Shown here: in pieces, positions 12,127 through 23,717 of the stretch | Position numbering within the stretch: position 1 is the stretch's first letter | Layout: the number at the start of each line of letters is the position of its first letter | The notes under the pieces: model-generated | Database searches by the model: none | Seen by the model: the letters and a program-made list of their open reading frames with translations, nothing else | What the model was told of the DNA's origin: nothing | Position numbers and translations under genes: made by a program | Assembly: GCA_039090855.1 (NCBI GenBank) | Contig: CM077005.1 | Coordinates: 16,779,921-16,843,920, forward strand | Source of the DNA: Macrothele yani | Taxonomy: Eukaryota > Arthropoda > Arachnida > Araneae > Macrothelidae | DNA length: 64,000 nucleotides | Direction: 5' to 3'

Positions 12127-15085
12127 ATGACTCCACAACTTAAATCTTGGCCCTCAGTCTCCGGCAGCTGGAATGTACCTGGCCAAGGCAGCGGCCAGTG
12201 CGACATGAAGGCAGAGGGTGCTAAGAATCCCCGGAGGACCGGACTAGGCTGCCATCTGATGCTGACCTTGGCAACGTACAATGGACGCTCCCTATCTTCT
12301 GATTCAAGGCTTCTTGAATTGGAAGAGGAACTACAAAGGATCAAGTGGGACATTGTGGGGCTAAGTGAGGTAAGGAGAAAAGGAGAAGATCTCATCGAAC
12401 TGAAAAGTGGACATCTCTTCTACTATCGTGGGACAGATACTGGCAGAACTAGTGGTGTTGGATTTATAATAAACAAGAAACTGAAGGATAAAGTGGTAGA
12501 AGTTGAAAGTTCCTCTGACAGAGCTGCACGACTCGTTATCCAACTATCGAGAAGATACCAGGCTCAGATTATTCAAACTTATGCACCCACCACAAGTCAT
12601 CCTGAAGAAGAAATTGAAGAATTTTATGAGGAAATTTGTCATCTAAATAATAAAGGTAAGCAGCACTTGAAAATAATTATGGGAGATTTCAATGCAAAAA
12701 TAGGGCAACGGCAACAGAATGAAACTTCAGTAGGTAAATTCGGTCACGGCAACAGAAACCAGCGTGGAAATACTCTCGTTGAGTTTGCAGAGGCAGAAGG
12801 GTTTTTCATCTTGAACTCCTTCTTCAAGAAAAAGCCACACAGGAAATGGACATGGAGACATCCAAATGGGATGACAAGTGAAATTGATTTTATTATGTGT
12901 AACAAAAAATTCATCATAGAAGACTGCAGTGTGCTAAACAAGTTCAACACAGGTAGTGACCATAGATTGGTGAGATGTAAGATGCACCTCAACACTAAAC
13001 TTGAACGTGGCAAGCTCATAAGACAAACAAAATCTATTGACATAACCAACCTTAAAAAACATCATAATACCTTCAAGTTAGAACTGAAGAACAGGTTCTC
13101 TGCTTTAGAAGGCCTAACATCGGAAGAAGTGGACATCTCTGAAGTTAACAGAAAAGTAACCAAAGCTCTTATGGAAACAGCAACAAAATTAGCTGGGTCT
13201 AAGAACAAGTTGCATGTAAATAAATTATCAGGAAAAAACGAAAATGTTGATGCAAAAAAGAAGAGATGAGGACAACTAAAGAAGATGTGACTTCCAAAGT
13301 GGAATATATAGAGCTATGCAAGACAGTACGAAAAAGTTTCACTGAAGACGTAAGAAAATTCAACTGTGAACTAGTGAGGAAAGCAATTGAAAACAACCAA
13401 AGCCTAAAGATAGCAAAGGGATATCTCAGTAAGGGAAGAAAACAGATTATGGCACTGAGAAAAGAAGATGGTTCTGTAACAAGAAATAGAGGCGAAATTT
13501 TGACAAGAGTGAAAGATTTCTACTCCAAATTATATGAAAGGGATGATACATGCACTCCAGACATCATGAAAGATACCAGTACCAGAGTTCCTCCAATCCT
13601 TCCAGCAGAAGTTGCACATGCAATCAAGAACATGAAGCGGGGAAAAGCTCCAGGAGAAGATGGAATTACTGTAGACATCATACAAGAAGCAAGTGGAGAA
13701 ATCGAAACAGTACTCGCCCAAATTTTCACTCGATGCCTTAATGAAGGAAAGATTCCTGAAGATTGGAACACCGCTACAATGATCCTGCTACATAAGAAAG
13801 GTGACATTGAGGATCTCGGAAACTACAGACCTATCAGCCTCCTATCAGTAGTTTATAAAATCTTCACTAAAGTTCTTTCACACCGCTTGAAGGTAACACT
13901 GGACATGGCTCAACCGAGAGAACAAGCTGGATTCAGGAGTGGCTACAGCACAATAGATCATATCCATGTGCTGAGAGAACTAATTGAAAGAGCAAAAGAA
14001 TATGAACTTCCATTGTGCATGGCTTTTATCGATTATGAAAAGCCTTTGATTCGGTGAAACCATCAGCAGTTCCAATGGCTCTGAAAACCTGCGGTATTGA
14101 AGATGCATACATTAATATTATTAATAACATCTATGAAAATGCAAGTGCAAAGATTAGGCTGTTTGAAAATACAACACACATAAAAATTGGAAAGGGAGTG
14201 AGACAAGGGGACACCATATCTCCGAAGCTCTTTAATGCCACATTGGAGGGTGTTTTTCAGTCGCTGAGCTGGGAAAACAAGGGGATAAAGATTAATGGAG
14301 ATTATCTAACCCACCTTCGTTTTGCTGATGACGTAGTCATTTTTGCAACTAGCCCATCAGAGCTGCAGAGTATGATCCAGGAACTTGCTGACAAGAGTAA
14401 AGAAGTGGGATTAAAAATGAACTTTCAGAAGACAAAAGTGATGTTCAATGCTTTTACAAGAAATGAAGATTTATCGATTGATGGAGAAAAGCTGGAGATA
14501 ACAGACACGTACGTTTATCTTGGACAGCAGATATCAAGTGAGGGTCACATTGATGAAGAAATTAATCGGCGTACAAAACTTGCCTGGAGAGCTTTTGGAA
14601 GAAACAGCATAATTTTCAAGAGCAATATGCCATTATGTCTTAAAAGAAAAGTGTTTGATCAATGCATCCTTCCAGTGCTTACGTATGGTGCAGAGACGTG
14701 GACCTTAACTAAAAGAGACATACAAAGGCTGCAGACAACTCAAAGCAGCATGGAGAGGTGCATACTTGGTGTAACCAGGAGAGATAAGAAGAGGAACTCG
14801 TGGATCCGAAAAATGACAAGAGTGGAAGACATCATGATCAGAGTTAAATCCCTGAAATGGCAATGGGCTGGACATACTGCCAGAAGGACAGATCATCGAT
14901 GGACAGCCGAAATTTTAGATTGGATTCCAAGGGACAGGAAAAGACCCAGAAGAAGACCACATGGGAGATGGGTGGATGAAATTCGAAAGTATGCAGGGGT
15001 GACATGGAGGAGACTGGCACAAGACAGACCGTTGTGGAGGAAACTTGGGGAGACCTTCGTCCAGCAGTGGATTGATAATGGTTGA
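12127..15085 (+). pseudogene. RTE EN-RT polyprotein, copy B (frameshifted)
   Basis: Same architecture as copy A. The upstream open frame from 12127 adds about 45 residues before the conserved start of the endonuclease (MLTLATYNGRSL, ATG at 12259), the more likely initiation site. The EN frame runs to 13269, RT motifs lie in 13266-14057 and 14054-15085, with FADDV near 14321-14335. Breaks relative to copy C occur at about 13235 with a 2-nt loss near 13263, and at 14041, where one A is missing in the AFDSV motif. The C-terminal block is intact to the TGA at 15083-15085. Confidence 0.9.
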
Positions 15086-15131
15086 CAATGATGATGATGA
15101 TGATATAAAAAAAAAAAAAAAGAAGAAGTAT

Positions 15132-15365
15132 TGGCTACTCGCATGTTCACAAAACCTGCAAAGAAACTCTTCGGAGATTGGATGTCAGCTAAAAATCCGT
15201 GACGTATTTCACCATTCTCGCTGCTGTTCAGGTCAGTAGTAAACAGTACTATTTGATAGTAATAGCACCATTGGCAGTGCTGTCGCCGCCAATGGTGCTA
15301 TTGTTGATTGAATGTTTATTTGGATGGTTTTAAAATATGAAATGTCATTACAGTTTGCTACATAA
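15132..15365. other. Spacer between TE clusters, nothing recognised
   Basis: Holds a 14-bp inverted pair, AGCACCATTGGCAG at 15265 and its complement CCAATGGTGCTATTG near 15290, forming a short hairpin. No exon is visible. Confidence 0.35.
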
Positions 15366-15380
15366 TTATAATTTTCTTTA

Positions 15381-15614
15381 TTTTTTTTTTTTTTTTTTTT
15401 TTTTGATTGGAGGTTTAACGACCACCGTGAGCAACTCAAATGGGCTATAAGCAGTCGCCCGTCCCTAATTTAGGGTCACTGGTTCCAGGGAAGGGAGAGA
15501 GCCAGTGCCGTAAGACAAACACAACATCCATGCCTGACCGGGATTCGAACCCGGACCCCTTACGGACGAATGATCAGAGGACAACGCCTTAGACCACTGC
15601 GCCACCGGGGCGGC
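15381..15614 (-). repeat. tRNA-derived SINE, full length, 13-bp TSD
   Basis: T run 15381-15404, the body, then the tRNA-like head ending GGGGCGGC. Flanked by ATAATTTTCTTTA at 15368-15380 and 15615-15627, an exact duplication. Confidence 0.93.
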
Positions 15615-15627
15615 ATAATTTTCTTTA

Positions 15628-15870
15628 GTACGGAGTATTGCTACTAAACAAAGTAATGATTTAATCTAGCAACTAACTGACTGCTACTTTACGTAGATGC
15701 AATATTTTAAATGTGGACTGGGGCTCAAATATAGGGTGACCTGAAATCCCGATCTGAATCAGTTATTGAAACAGCAAATCAAATTATTTTATTTTGTGGC
15801 TTACTATTTTTATACATTCAACATTTTGGGTGTAAACCACCCACTTAAATTCCAAAAAAAATAAAAAGAG
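15628..15870. other. Unique spacer, nothing recognised
   Basis: AT-rich sequence ending at the 8-bp duplication of the following element. No exon or terminal repeat seen. Confidence 0.35.
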
Positions 15871-15878
15871 TATCAATG

Positions 15879-17108
15879 CAAGGAGGTTGGAAGAAGAGGA
15901 GGTGAAGGGACCCGTTTTGACTGAAGCCAAAACAGATCAGATGTTTCTGTCCTCTCTCTCTGAGGTATAGCGTCTATCTGAGGTGATGGGAGTCTGCGCT
16001 TCGTGAGTTCGGGAACGTGACGTCACTTCCTGTGGCATAAGCAGTTTTGCTTAGCGCATGCAAACCAAGGATGGAAAGAAGGAATATTTTGGACTTCTTA
16101 TTTCTTAACATTGGGCTTTTGGTTATATTTTAAACATGGTTATTTGCACATGGGCAGTATGCATGGTTACTTGCACATGGGCAGTAAGTAACCATGCGCA
16201 CTATGCACTTCCGCTCAAAAAATCATTATTTTGTTCAATTTTTTAAAGAAATACCAACTCATATTTTCCTGTTTTTTCTGGAAATTTTGTGTTATGGGAA
16301 TGAATATTTCAGCCTAAATTTTTGTCATGCTTTAATGGGTAGAGTAAGGGTCCGAAAAACCCGTTCAAAATCGCGATTTTTCTATAGAGATATACAGAAG
16401 ATTCTTAGCTTGGGCGCATTGGCGTAGTCAGCTGATAAAAAGTGGCGTCACGCCAGAAGCACAGGGAGAGAGGCTGTTGCGAACTCCTCTTACTTCTAAC
16501 CAAGGAGGTTAGAAGAAGAGGAGGTGAAGGGACCCGTTTTTAGTGAAGCCAAAACAGATCAGCTGTTTCTGTCCTCTTTCTGAAGCGGAGGGAGTCTGCG
16601 CTTCGTGAGTTCGGGAACGTGACGTCACTCCCTGTGGTTTAAGCAGTTTTGCTTAGCGCATGCAAACCAAGGATGGAAAGAAAGCATATTCCGTTCTTCT
16701 TATTTCTTAACATTAGGCTTTTGGTTATATTTTAAACATGGTTACTTGCACATGGGCAGTATACATGGTTACTTGCATATGGACAGTAAGTAACCATGCG
16801 CACTATGCACTTCCGCTCAAAAAATCATTATTTTGTTCAATTTTTTAAAGAAATACCAACTCATATTTTCCTGTTTTTTCTGGAAATTTTGTATTATGGG
16901 AATGAATATTTCAGCTTCAATTTTTTTCATGCCTGTATGGGTAGAGTAAGGGTCCGAAAATCCCGTTCAAAATCCAGATTTCCCCATAGAGATATACAGG
17001 AGATTCTTAGGTTGGGCGCATTGGCGTAGTCAGCTGATAAAAAGTGGCATCACGCCAGAAGCACAGGGAGAGGGCTGATGCCACCTCCTCTTACTTCTAA
17101 CCTCCTTG
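15879..17108. mobile_element. Tandem dimer of a ~610-bp MITE-like element
   Basis: Two direct copies, 15879-16500 and 16501-17108, are roughly 90% alike by eye. The outer ends are inverted repeats: CAAGGAGGTT at 15879 with GAAGAAGAGGAGGTG close behind, against CACCTCCTCTTACTTC at 17081 and AACCTCCTTG at 17099-17108. The dimer is flanked by TATCAATG (15871-15878) and TATCAAAG (17109-17116), 7 of 8 identical, with no duplication between the copies. An 8-bp duplication points to the hAT or P superfamily. Each copy contains a TGACGTCA palindrome (16018-16025 and 16620-16627) and an internal repeat of CATGGTTACTTGCACATGG. A short open frame (16194-16427, 16796-17029) is conserved in both but matches nothing I know. 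Confidence 0.75.
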
Positions 17109-17151
17109 TATCAAAGTTGTTTTGGGGCGTACTGCCATCTATCGGCGATGT

Positions 17152-17376
17152 TTTTTTTTTTTTTTTTGATTGGAGGTTTAACGACCACCGTGAGCAACTC
17201 AATGGGCTATAAGCAGTCGCCCGTCCCTAATTTAGGGTCACTGGTTCCAGGGAAGGGAGAGAGCCAGCGCCGTAATACAAGCACAACATCCATGCCTGAC
17301 CGGGATTCGAACCCGGACCCCTTACGGACGAGTGATCAGAGGCCAGCGCCTTAGACCACTGCGCCACCGGGGCGGC
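17152..17376 (-). repeat. tRNA-derived SINE, full length, 9-bp TSD
   Basis: T run, body and tRNA-like head as in the other copies. Flanked by CGGCGATGT at 17143-17151 and 17378-17386. It inserted 35 bp to the right of the MITE dimer. Confidence 0.9.
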
Positions 17377-17386
17377 ACGGCGATGT

Positions 17387-17800
17387 GTAATTACAATAAG
17401 TAGAAATAATTAACGGACAGCGAGTTGCAATTGGATGTATAGCCAGGAAGGGTAGGAGTACTACCGGAAAATTTGACTTAAAAATCTCCTTTATTTCTCA
17501 GTAAAATCCATAAATTTGAAGTATTTATAATACGAACTTACTTTAGAGCTTATCTTATTCTCTCCGCAAAAAATTTATATCTCTCTCTGTACTTTCAATC
17601 CATATTTACTGATTCTTTTGTCAGCAATTTTACTTTAAATCAGCAACTAAAGAAATTTTCCTTATACGCATAATTTTCGGGGTAATTTTATTTTATAGGT
17701 GTAATTTTTGGGAAAACTCGATGCTATTATTGTAACATTGTAATCCATGTTGATATTCATCACTGAAGCGGCTTTTCTTTCTACTTCCAGTTAGCTTCTC
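17387..17800. other. TOMM7 upstream sequence, nothing recognised
   Basis: AT-rich, with no exon, terminal repeat or repeat homology seen. Confidence 0.35.
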
Positions 17801-17819
17801 CCACCAAGGAGGTTGTCTC

Positions 17820-18158
17820 CCACATAGCATGTCACGTGGTTACGTAAGCCAATCACGGAACGCTAAGCACCCTCTGAAGAGTTACTTTGCAGGTTTCGTG
17901 AACATGCCTGTCGATCGAGCTGGTGCTGTCTGCTGAGTTTTGTCTTTGACTTGACAATCTGGTAACAATAAGTACGGAAAGTACCGCCGTAAAAGCATGT
18001 AATGTAATGGTAGCAGTCAGCGATCTCAGGAACAGCGAAATATATTCATTGGGAACAAGGCGTTTGTAGGTTGTATAAGATTGGTTAAGGAGGAAATTTT
18101 CTTGTAGATTTTTGCTATTTGATTGTAACTAAAGCAGTTACACAAGTATTCATTCTAG
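17820..18158 (+). promoter_or_regulatory. Probable TOMM7 promoter and 5' UTR
   Basis: A GC-richer stretch precedes the ATG. It contains an E-box CACGTG (17833-17838), a CCAAT box (17849-17853) and ACGTAAG elements, typical of broad promoters of housekeeping mitochondrial genes. No TATA box is evident. The transcription start is probably within 17870-17950, but this is inference. At 17804 the ten bases CAAGGAGGTT repeat the terminus of the MITE dimer at 15879, so a MITE end may lie at the edge of the promoter. Confidence 0.5.
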
Positions 18159-18252
18159 ATGAATCCTGAGACAAGACAAAGAATTGCCAATGTTTTATGG
18201 GTGGTGAAAACTACGTTCCATGTAGGCTTCATTCCCTTGATTGTATATTTAG
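18159..18252 (+). CDS. TOMM7 exon 1 (TOM complex subunit Tom7)
   Basis: Tom7 is a small single-pass protein of the mitochondrial outer membrane that modulates assembly of the TOM protein-import pore. This exon encodes residues 1-31 and one base of codon 32: MNPETRQRIANVLWVVK, then the hydrophobic segment with VGFIPLIVYL, the family hallmark. It ends at a donor GTAAGG (18253-18258) in phase 1, matching exon 2. The ATG at 18159 is preceded directly by a TAG (18156-18158). Intron 1 is about 14.6 kb and contains the full RTE copy C, SINEs and hAT MITEs, and runs through to a LINE-X copy and a mariner. Confidence 0.92.
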
Positions 18253-18505
18253 GTAAGGAAAACAAACCTGGATATTTATTTTCTCCATGTGTATAAACTG
18301 AAAATAATCATTGTGCTATGATATATGAGTAGGTATATATTTAAACTGCTAAGCAATTCTGCTGTCTGGTTGGCGGAATAATTCATCCGAGATGGGGCCC
18401 TGTTGAGTCATGGGTGGTGCACTTGTTGAACAGACCTGCCTGTGGGGCCAGGGACACCAACTTAAGGAAGGACAACTGTTTGTAGTTCTCTGAGTTAATC
18501 GTGGT

Positions 18506-18723
18506 GGGGTGGCGCAGTGGTCTAAGGCGCTGGCCTCTGATCATTCGTCCGTAAGGGGTCCGGGTTCGAATCCCGGTCAGGCATGGATGTTGTGTTTGTC
18601 TTACGGCACTGGCTCTCTCCCTTCCCTGGAACCAGTGACCCTAAATTAGGGACGGGCGACTGCTTATAGCCCATTGAGTTGCTCACGGTGGTCGTTAAAC
18701 CTCCAATCAAATAAATAAATAAA
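18506..18723 (+). repeat. tRNA-derived SINE with (AAAT)n tail, TOMM7 intron 1
   Basis: The head is slightly shortened (GGGGTGGCGCAGTGG), the body is full, and the tail is AAATAAATAAATAAA instead of pure A. Flanked by TAATCGTGGT at 18496-18505 and 18724-18733. It lies 250 bp downstream of exon 1, in the sense orientation. Confidence 0.92.
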
Positions 18724-18789
18724 TAATCGTGGTTGTAATTGAACCCACGAAACAAGTGGCCAGTACCCATGTTTTCTTGGGTTTTGTAT

Positions 18790-19090
18790 CCCCCCCCCCC
18801 ATCGTTTCTGTGGTTTTATGAGCAACTCCAGCGTGTAGTATAAGCAGTCTCGTGTCCCAGATTTGGAACTACTGGTACTAGACAGGGCCGTAGCCAGGGG
18901 AGGGTGAGGACGGGCTGTGCCCGACCTGTTTCCTTTTGCCTGTACTAGCGACTCGCACAACAGTATATTGCCCGACCTCTTTCACATCCTTCGCCTGATC
19001 TCAATCATCAGCCACCCCTCTGGCTACGGGCCTGATACCGGGGGGCACACAGATACCCATGCCTCTTATCACTCCGCGAGTTAAATGGTT
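18790..19090 (-). repeat. Diverged SINE interrupted by a small hAT-like MITE
   Basis: 18820-18882 matches the 3' body of the SINE on the minus strand with many changes (GAGCAACTC, TATAAGCAGTC, ACTACTGGTAC). The match picks up weakly after 19035 (CATGCCTCTTATCACTCC). Between them 18883-19034 has inverted termini, CAGGGCCGTAGCCAGGGG at the left and CAGGCCCGTAGCCAGAGG read from the right, typical hAT-like MITE ends. I could not confirm an 8-bp duplication. Confidence 0.55.
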
Positions 19091-19886
19091 GTGGAGTGGA
19101 ATGAAGATCGGAAAGTAAAGAACTTTACAATAATATGATTGTGATTAACAGATTTCAAAACCTTGAAACAAAGCACCTTCGTGTACCACAGTGGCGTAGC
19201 CAGAAATTTCTTAAAGTCCATGGGTTTGGTTCATTGGTGAAAGCCTCGTATACACGTATATATCGCTTTAAATTCATGCTCATCTCTCCTCAAGGGAAGA
19301 GTTCAAACCTCGAACCCCCCATTTCTGTTGCAGAGATTTGTAGGAATTTTGCTACAAGTGAAAATGAGCTGTTTTAGATTGTCCAAAGTGAGCCTTATCA
19401 CAGGAGTAAAAGAAACCTTAGCAGTGATTTTTAAAAGGTTTTTCAAAGAGTAAACATTGATGCCTTTTTGTAATGAAGAATTGAAATAGGAAACTCTTGT
19501 GCATTGTGACTAATTGTACCATCATTCAAATATTTGAAGGTTGTAATGTTTGTTCTGGGAAGAAGTAGCCATGAAAGGAAGTGATGGAAATGAACGAGAG
19601 TAACTCCTGTGGAATTGTTGAAACCTCGATTTTAATTTTTGGGAGAAATTAAGAAAAATAACAAATTGCCAAGTTGAACTGGAACAAAGACAAGGTGGGG
19701 GGGGGGGTATGGCCATGTGGCTGGATATACTGGAGGTGTTGTAAATGCTCGGCTTGCCCTCACTACCACTTTTAGAGCCAATATCTATCTCTTCAGTCCA
19801 TTATTTGGTTCTAATGTCTGTGTGCAAAGAAGTCTGGCAAACCATTGAACTTAAGAGAAGTTGATTGGCTGCATATATATATATAT
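19091..19886. other. TOMM7 intron 1, little recognised
   Basis: A single hAT-like terminus, CAGTGGCGTAGCCAG at 19189, has no convincing partner, though a weakly similar inverted sequence is at 19710-19731. The rest is AT-rich with a G run at 19697-19707 and (TA)n at 19873-19894. Confidence 0.35.
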
Positions 19887-19901
19887 ATATATATACACAG
19901 T

Positions 19902-22900
19902 GGGATGTAAGGTCAGGTGATGCGTAACATCACAGCCTCTCTTGACAAATGTCAACCCCGCCTTCTCGTGGTGCATCCTGTTCCCACTAAAGGGGCTCTG
20001 ACGACCGCAAATAGCGGTATAACTATACCATCGGGATCAGAGGAAATGCTATCCCACACTCACCAACCCGCTTGGCCAGCGTGGTGAGTTATGGCCAAAC
20101 ACCTCCAAAATGACTCTACAACTTAAATCTTGGCCCTCAGTCTCCGGCAGCTGGAATGTACCTGGCCAAGGCAGCGGCCAGTGCGACATGAAGGCAGAGG
20201 GTGCTAAGAATCCCCGGAGGACCGGACTAGGCTGCCATTTGATGCTGACCTTGGCTACCTACAACGGACGCTCCCTATCTTCTGATTCAAGGCTTCTTGA
20301 ATTGGAAGAGGAACTACAAAGGATCAAGTGGGACATCGTCGGGCTAAGTGAGGTAAGGAGAAAAGGAGAAGATCTCATTGAACTGAAAAGTGGACATCTC
20401 TTCTATTATCGTGGGACAGATACTGGCAGAACTAGTGGTGTTGGATTTATAATAAACAAGAAACTGAAGGATAAAGTGGTAGAAGTTGAAAGTTCCTCTG
20501 ACAGAGCTGCACGACTCGTTATCCAACTCTCGAGAAGATACCAGGCTCAGATTATTCAAACTTATGCACCCACCACAAGTCATCCTGAAGAAGAAATTGA
20601 AGAATTTTATGAGGAAATTCGTCATCTAAATAATAAAGGTAAGCAGCACTTGAAGATAATTATGGGAGATTTCAATGCAAAAATAGGGCACCGGCAACAG
20701 AATGAAACTTCAGTAGGTAAATTCGGTCACGGCAACAGAAACCAGCGTGGAAATACTCTCGTTGAGTTTGCAGAGGCAGAAGGATTTTTCATCTTGAATT
20801 CCTTTTTCAAGAAAAAGCCACACAGGAAATGGACATGGAGACATCCAGTTGGGACGACAAGTGAAATTGATTTTATTATGTGTAACAAAAATTGGCGTCA
20901 TCGAAGACTGCAGTGTGCTGAACAAGTTCAACACAGGTAGTGACCATAGATTGGTGAGATGTAAGATGCACCTCAACACTAAACTGGAACGTGGCAAGCT
21001 CATAAGACAAACAAAATGTATTGACATAACCAACCTTAAAAAAACACCATAATACTTTCAAGTTGGAACTGAAGAACAGATTCTCTGCTTTAGAAGGCCT
21101 AACATCGGAAGAAGTGGATATTTCGGAAGTTAACAGAAAAGTAACCAAAGCTCTTATGGAAACAGCAACAAAATTAGCTGGGTCTAAGAACAAGTTGCAT
21201 GTAAACAAATTATCAGGAAAACCAAAATGTTGATGCAAAAAAGAAGAGAGATGAGGACAACTAAAGAAGATGTGACTTCCAAAGTGGAATATATAGAGCT
21301 ATGCAAGACAGCACGAAAAAGTATCACTGAAGACGTAAGGAAATTCAACTGTGAGCTGGTGAGGAAAGCAATTGAAAACAACCAAAGCCTAAAGATAGCA
21401 AAGGGACATCTCAGTAAGGGAAGAAAACAGATTATGGCACTGAGAAAAGAAGATGGTTCTATAACAAGAAATAGAGGCGAAATTTTGACAAGAGTGAAAG
21501 ATTTCTACTCCAAACTATATGAAAGGGATGATACATGTACTCCAGACATCATGAAAGGTACCAGAGTTCTTCCAGTCCTCCCAGCAGAAGTTGCTCATGC
21601 AATCAAGAACATGAAGCGGGGGAAAGCTCCAGGAGAAGATGGAATTACTATAGACATCATACAAGAAGCAAGTGGAGAAATTGAAACAGTACTCGCCTCA
21701 AATTTTCACTCGATGCCTTAATGAAGGGAAGATTCCTGAGGATTGGAACAATGCTACAATGATCCTGCTACATAAAAAAGGTGACATTGAGGATCTCAGG
21801 AACTACAGACCTATCAGCCTCCTATCAGTGGTTTATAAAATCTTCACTAAAGTTCTTTCACACCGCTTGAAGGTAACACTGGACATGGCTCAACCGAGAG
21901 AACAAGCTGGATTCAGGAGTGGCTACAGCACAATAGATCATATCCACGTACTGAGAGAACTAATTGAAAGAGCGAGGGAATATGAACTTCCATTGTGCAT
22001 GGCTTTTATCGATTATGAAAAAGCCTTTGATTCGGTGAAACCATCAGCAGTTGCAATGGCTCTGAAATCCTGCGGTATTGAAGATGCATACATTAATATT
22101 ATTAATAACATCTATAAAAATGCAAGTGCAAAGATTCGGCTGTTTGAAAATACAACACACATAAAAATTGGAAAGGGAGTGAGACAAGGTGACACCATAT
22201 CTCCGAAGCTCTTTAATGCCACATTGGAAAATGTCTTTCAATCACTGGACTGGGAAAACAAAGGGATAAAGATTAATGGAGATTATCTAACCCACCTTCG
22301 TTTTGCTGATGACGTAGTCATTTTTGCAACTACCCCATCAGAGCTGCAGAGTATGATCCAGGAACTTGCTGACAAGAGTAAAGAAGTGGGATTAAAAATG
22401 AACTTTCAGAAGACAAAAGTGATGTTCAATGCTTTTACAAGAAATGAAGATTTATCGATTGATGGAGAAAAACTGGAGATAACAGATACGTATGTTTATC
22501 TTGGACAGCAGATATCAAGTGAGGGTCACATTGATGAAGAAATTAATCGGCGTACAAAACTTGCCTGGAGAGCTTTTGGAAGAAACAGCATAATTTTCAA
22601 GAGCAATATGCCATTATGTCTTAAAAGAAAAGTGTTTGATCAATGCATCCTTCCAGTGCTTACGTATGGTGCAGAGACGTGGACCTTAACTAAAAGAGAC
22701 ATACAAAGGCTGCAGACAACTCAAAGAAGCATGGAGAGGTGCATGCTTGGTATAACCAGGAGAGATAAGAAGAGGAACTCGTGGATCCGAAAATGACGAG
22801 AGTGGAAGACATCATGATCAGAGTTAAATCCCTGAAATGGCAATGGGCTGGACATACTGCCAGAAGGACAGACCATAGATGGACAGCCGAAATTTTAGAT

Positions 22901-23084
22901 TGGATTCCAAGGGACAGGAAAAGACCCAGAAGAAGACCACATGGGAGATGGGTAGATGAAATTCGTAAATATGCGGGAGTGACATGGAGGAGACTGGCAC
23001 AAGACAGACCGTTGTGGAGGAAACTTGGGGAGACCTTCGTCCAGCAGTGGATTGATAATGGTTGACAATGATGATGATGATGAT
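19902..23084 (+). mobile_element. RTE-clade LINE, full-length copy C, in TOMM7 intron 1
   Basis: Same start (GGGATGTAAGGTCAGG) and same (GAT)n end as copy B. The flanks ATATATACACAGT (19889-19901) and ATATATACAGT (23085-23095) look like a duplication differing by one CA unit. It is in the sense orientation with respect to TOMM7. Confidence 0.88.
20110..23065 (+). pseudogene. RTE EN-RT polyprotein, copy C (frameshifted)
   Basis: The EN domain starts at ATG 20242 and is open to a lesion near 20890, where an A-rich run is altered. The frame is disturbed again near 21050. EN and RT are continuous in frame around 21227-21270, showing the ancestral linker MLMQKRREMRTTKED. RT runs to a 1-nt insertion near 21696, resumes at 21672-22796 with NYRPISLLSV, the catalytic FADDV (near 22303) and YGAETWTL, and breaks once more near 22793. 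The C-terminal part ends at 23065. One codon pair is missing near 21558. With copies A and B it allows a consensus to be deduced. Confidence 0.9.
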
Positions 23085-23095
23085 ATATACAGTAT

Positions 23096-23391
23096 ATATA
23101 GAATCTTTCCATGTGGTATTGCTATGTATGCATAAATAATTTATACAGGTACCTTGCATCGTGTTCATATTTGTTTCCATAAAATTCTTGCCAAGCCCAT
23201 TCATTATAATTTGTTTGGCTTTCTATTGATATGGGGTCCACAAAATTAAGACACTGATTAATTTTTGAAACCTACAATTTTCCAAGCTGCCATTGTTCAG
23301 AGGCTGTTGCATTTTCAAGAATAATTGGTCTTTAGGTTAGTTGAATAAAGGGATTTCAAATATATAACTAAAATTAATTGAAACTGATGAT
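23096..23391. other. TOMM7 intron 1, nothing recognised
   Basis: AT-rich, with no exon or repeat structure seen. Confidence 0.35.
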
Positions 23392-23403
23392 ACAAAATAT
23401 TCT

Positions 23404-23705
23404 TCTTTCTTTTCTTTCTTTCTTTTTTTTTTTTTTTTTATGTAGAGGATTTTAGGAAGGAAGTGTCTGATCCCAGGTCTTAAACAACCCTTAGAAATGG
23501 GAAGCTAAGATATTTGGACTGGAGTGCCCGATAGGAAAGTGACACGGAAGCAAGGTAGAAAGGGGGAGGAAGACGCCCTTATTTATCCTGGCCCGACGGC
23601 TTAATGTGCCCATCTGATGCATGGCGGATATTTAGTGGTTTGAGCATTCATACCTGCCTAGGATCAAACCCGAGGTCTTCTCCGTGGCAGTCACGAACGC
23701 TGCCC
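23404..23705 (-). repeat. Second, unrelated tRNA-derived SINE family, 12-bp TSD
   Basis: On the minus strand it starts with a tRNA-like head carrying a B box GGGTTTGATCC, then a body of about 230 bp and a tail seen here as a pyrimidine run (23404-23438). It is flanked by an exact duplication ACAAAATATTCT at 23392-23403 and 23706-23717. The body shares nothing with the common SINE of this window. It is the only copy I found. Confidence 0.75.
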
Positions 23706-23717
23706 ACAAAATATTCT

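Larger units (their letters stand above)
11918..15104 (+). mobile_element. RTE-clade LINE, full-length copy B
   Basis: Starts GGGATGTAAGGTCAGGTG and ends in (GAT)n at 15083-15104. It has A runs on both sides (11900-11917 and 15107-15121), so it probably inserted into the A tail of the SINE at 8381. It is nearly identical in structure to copies A and C and opposite in orientation to A, so A and B form a ~6.5-kb inverted pair. Confidence 0.88.

Noticed and set aside
12127..12258. N-terminal extension of the RTE protein upstream of MLTLATYNGRSL
   Set aside because: The extension is open in copies B and C but broken in A, and the endonuclease fold begins at the later Met. The leader is palindromic, more like RNA structure than coding.
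20344..20625. Minus-strand ORF across the RTE endonuclease
   Set aside because: A shadow frame of the EN domain, recurring in every copy because the sense strand is conserved.
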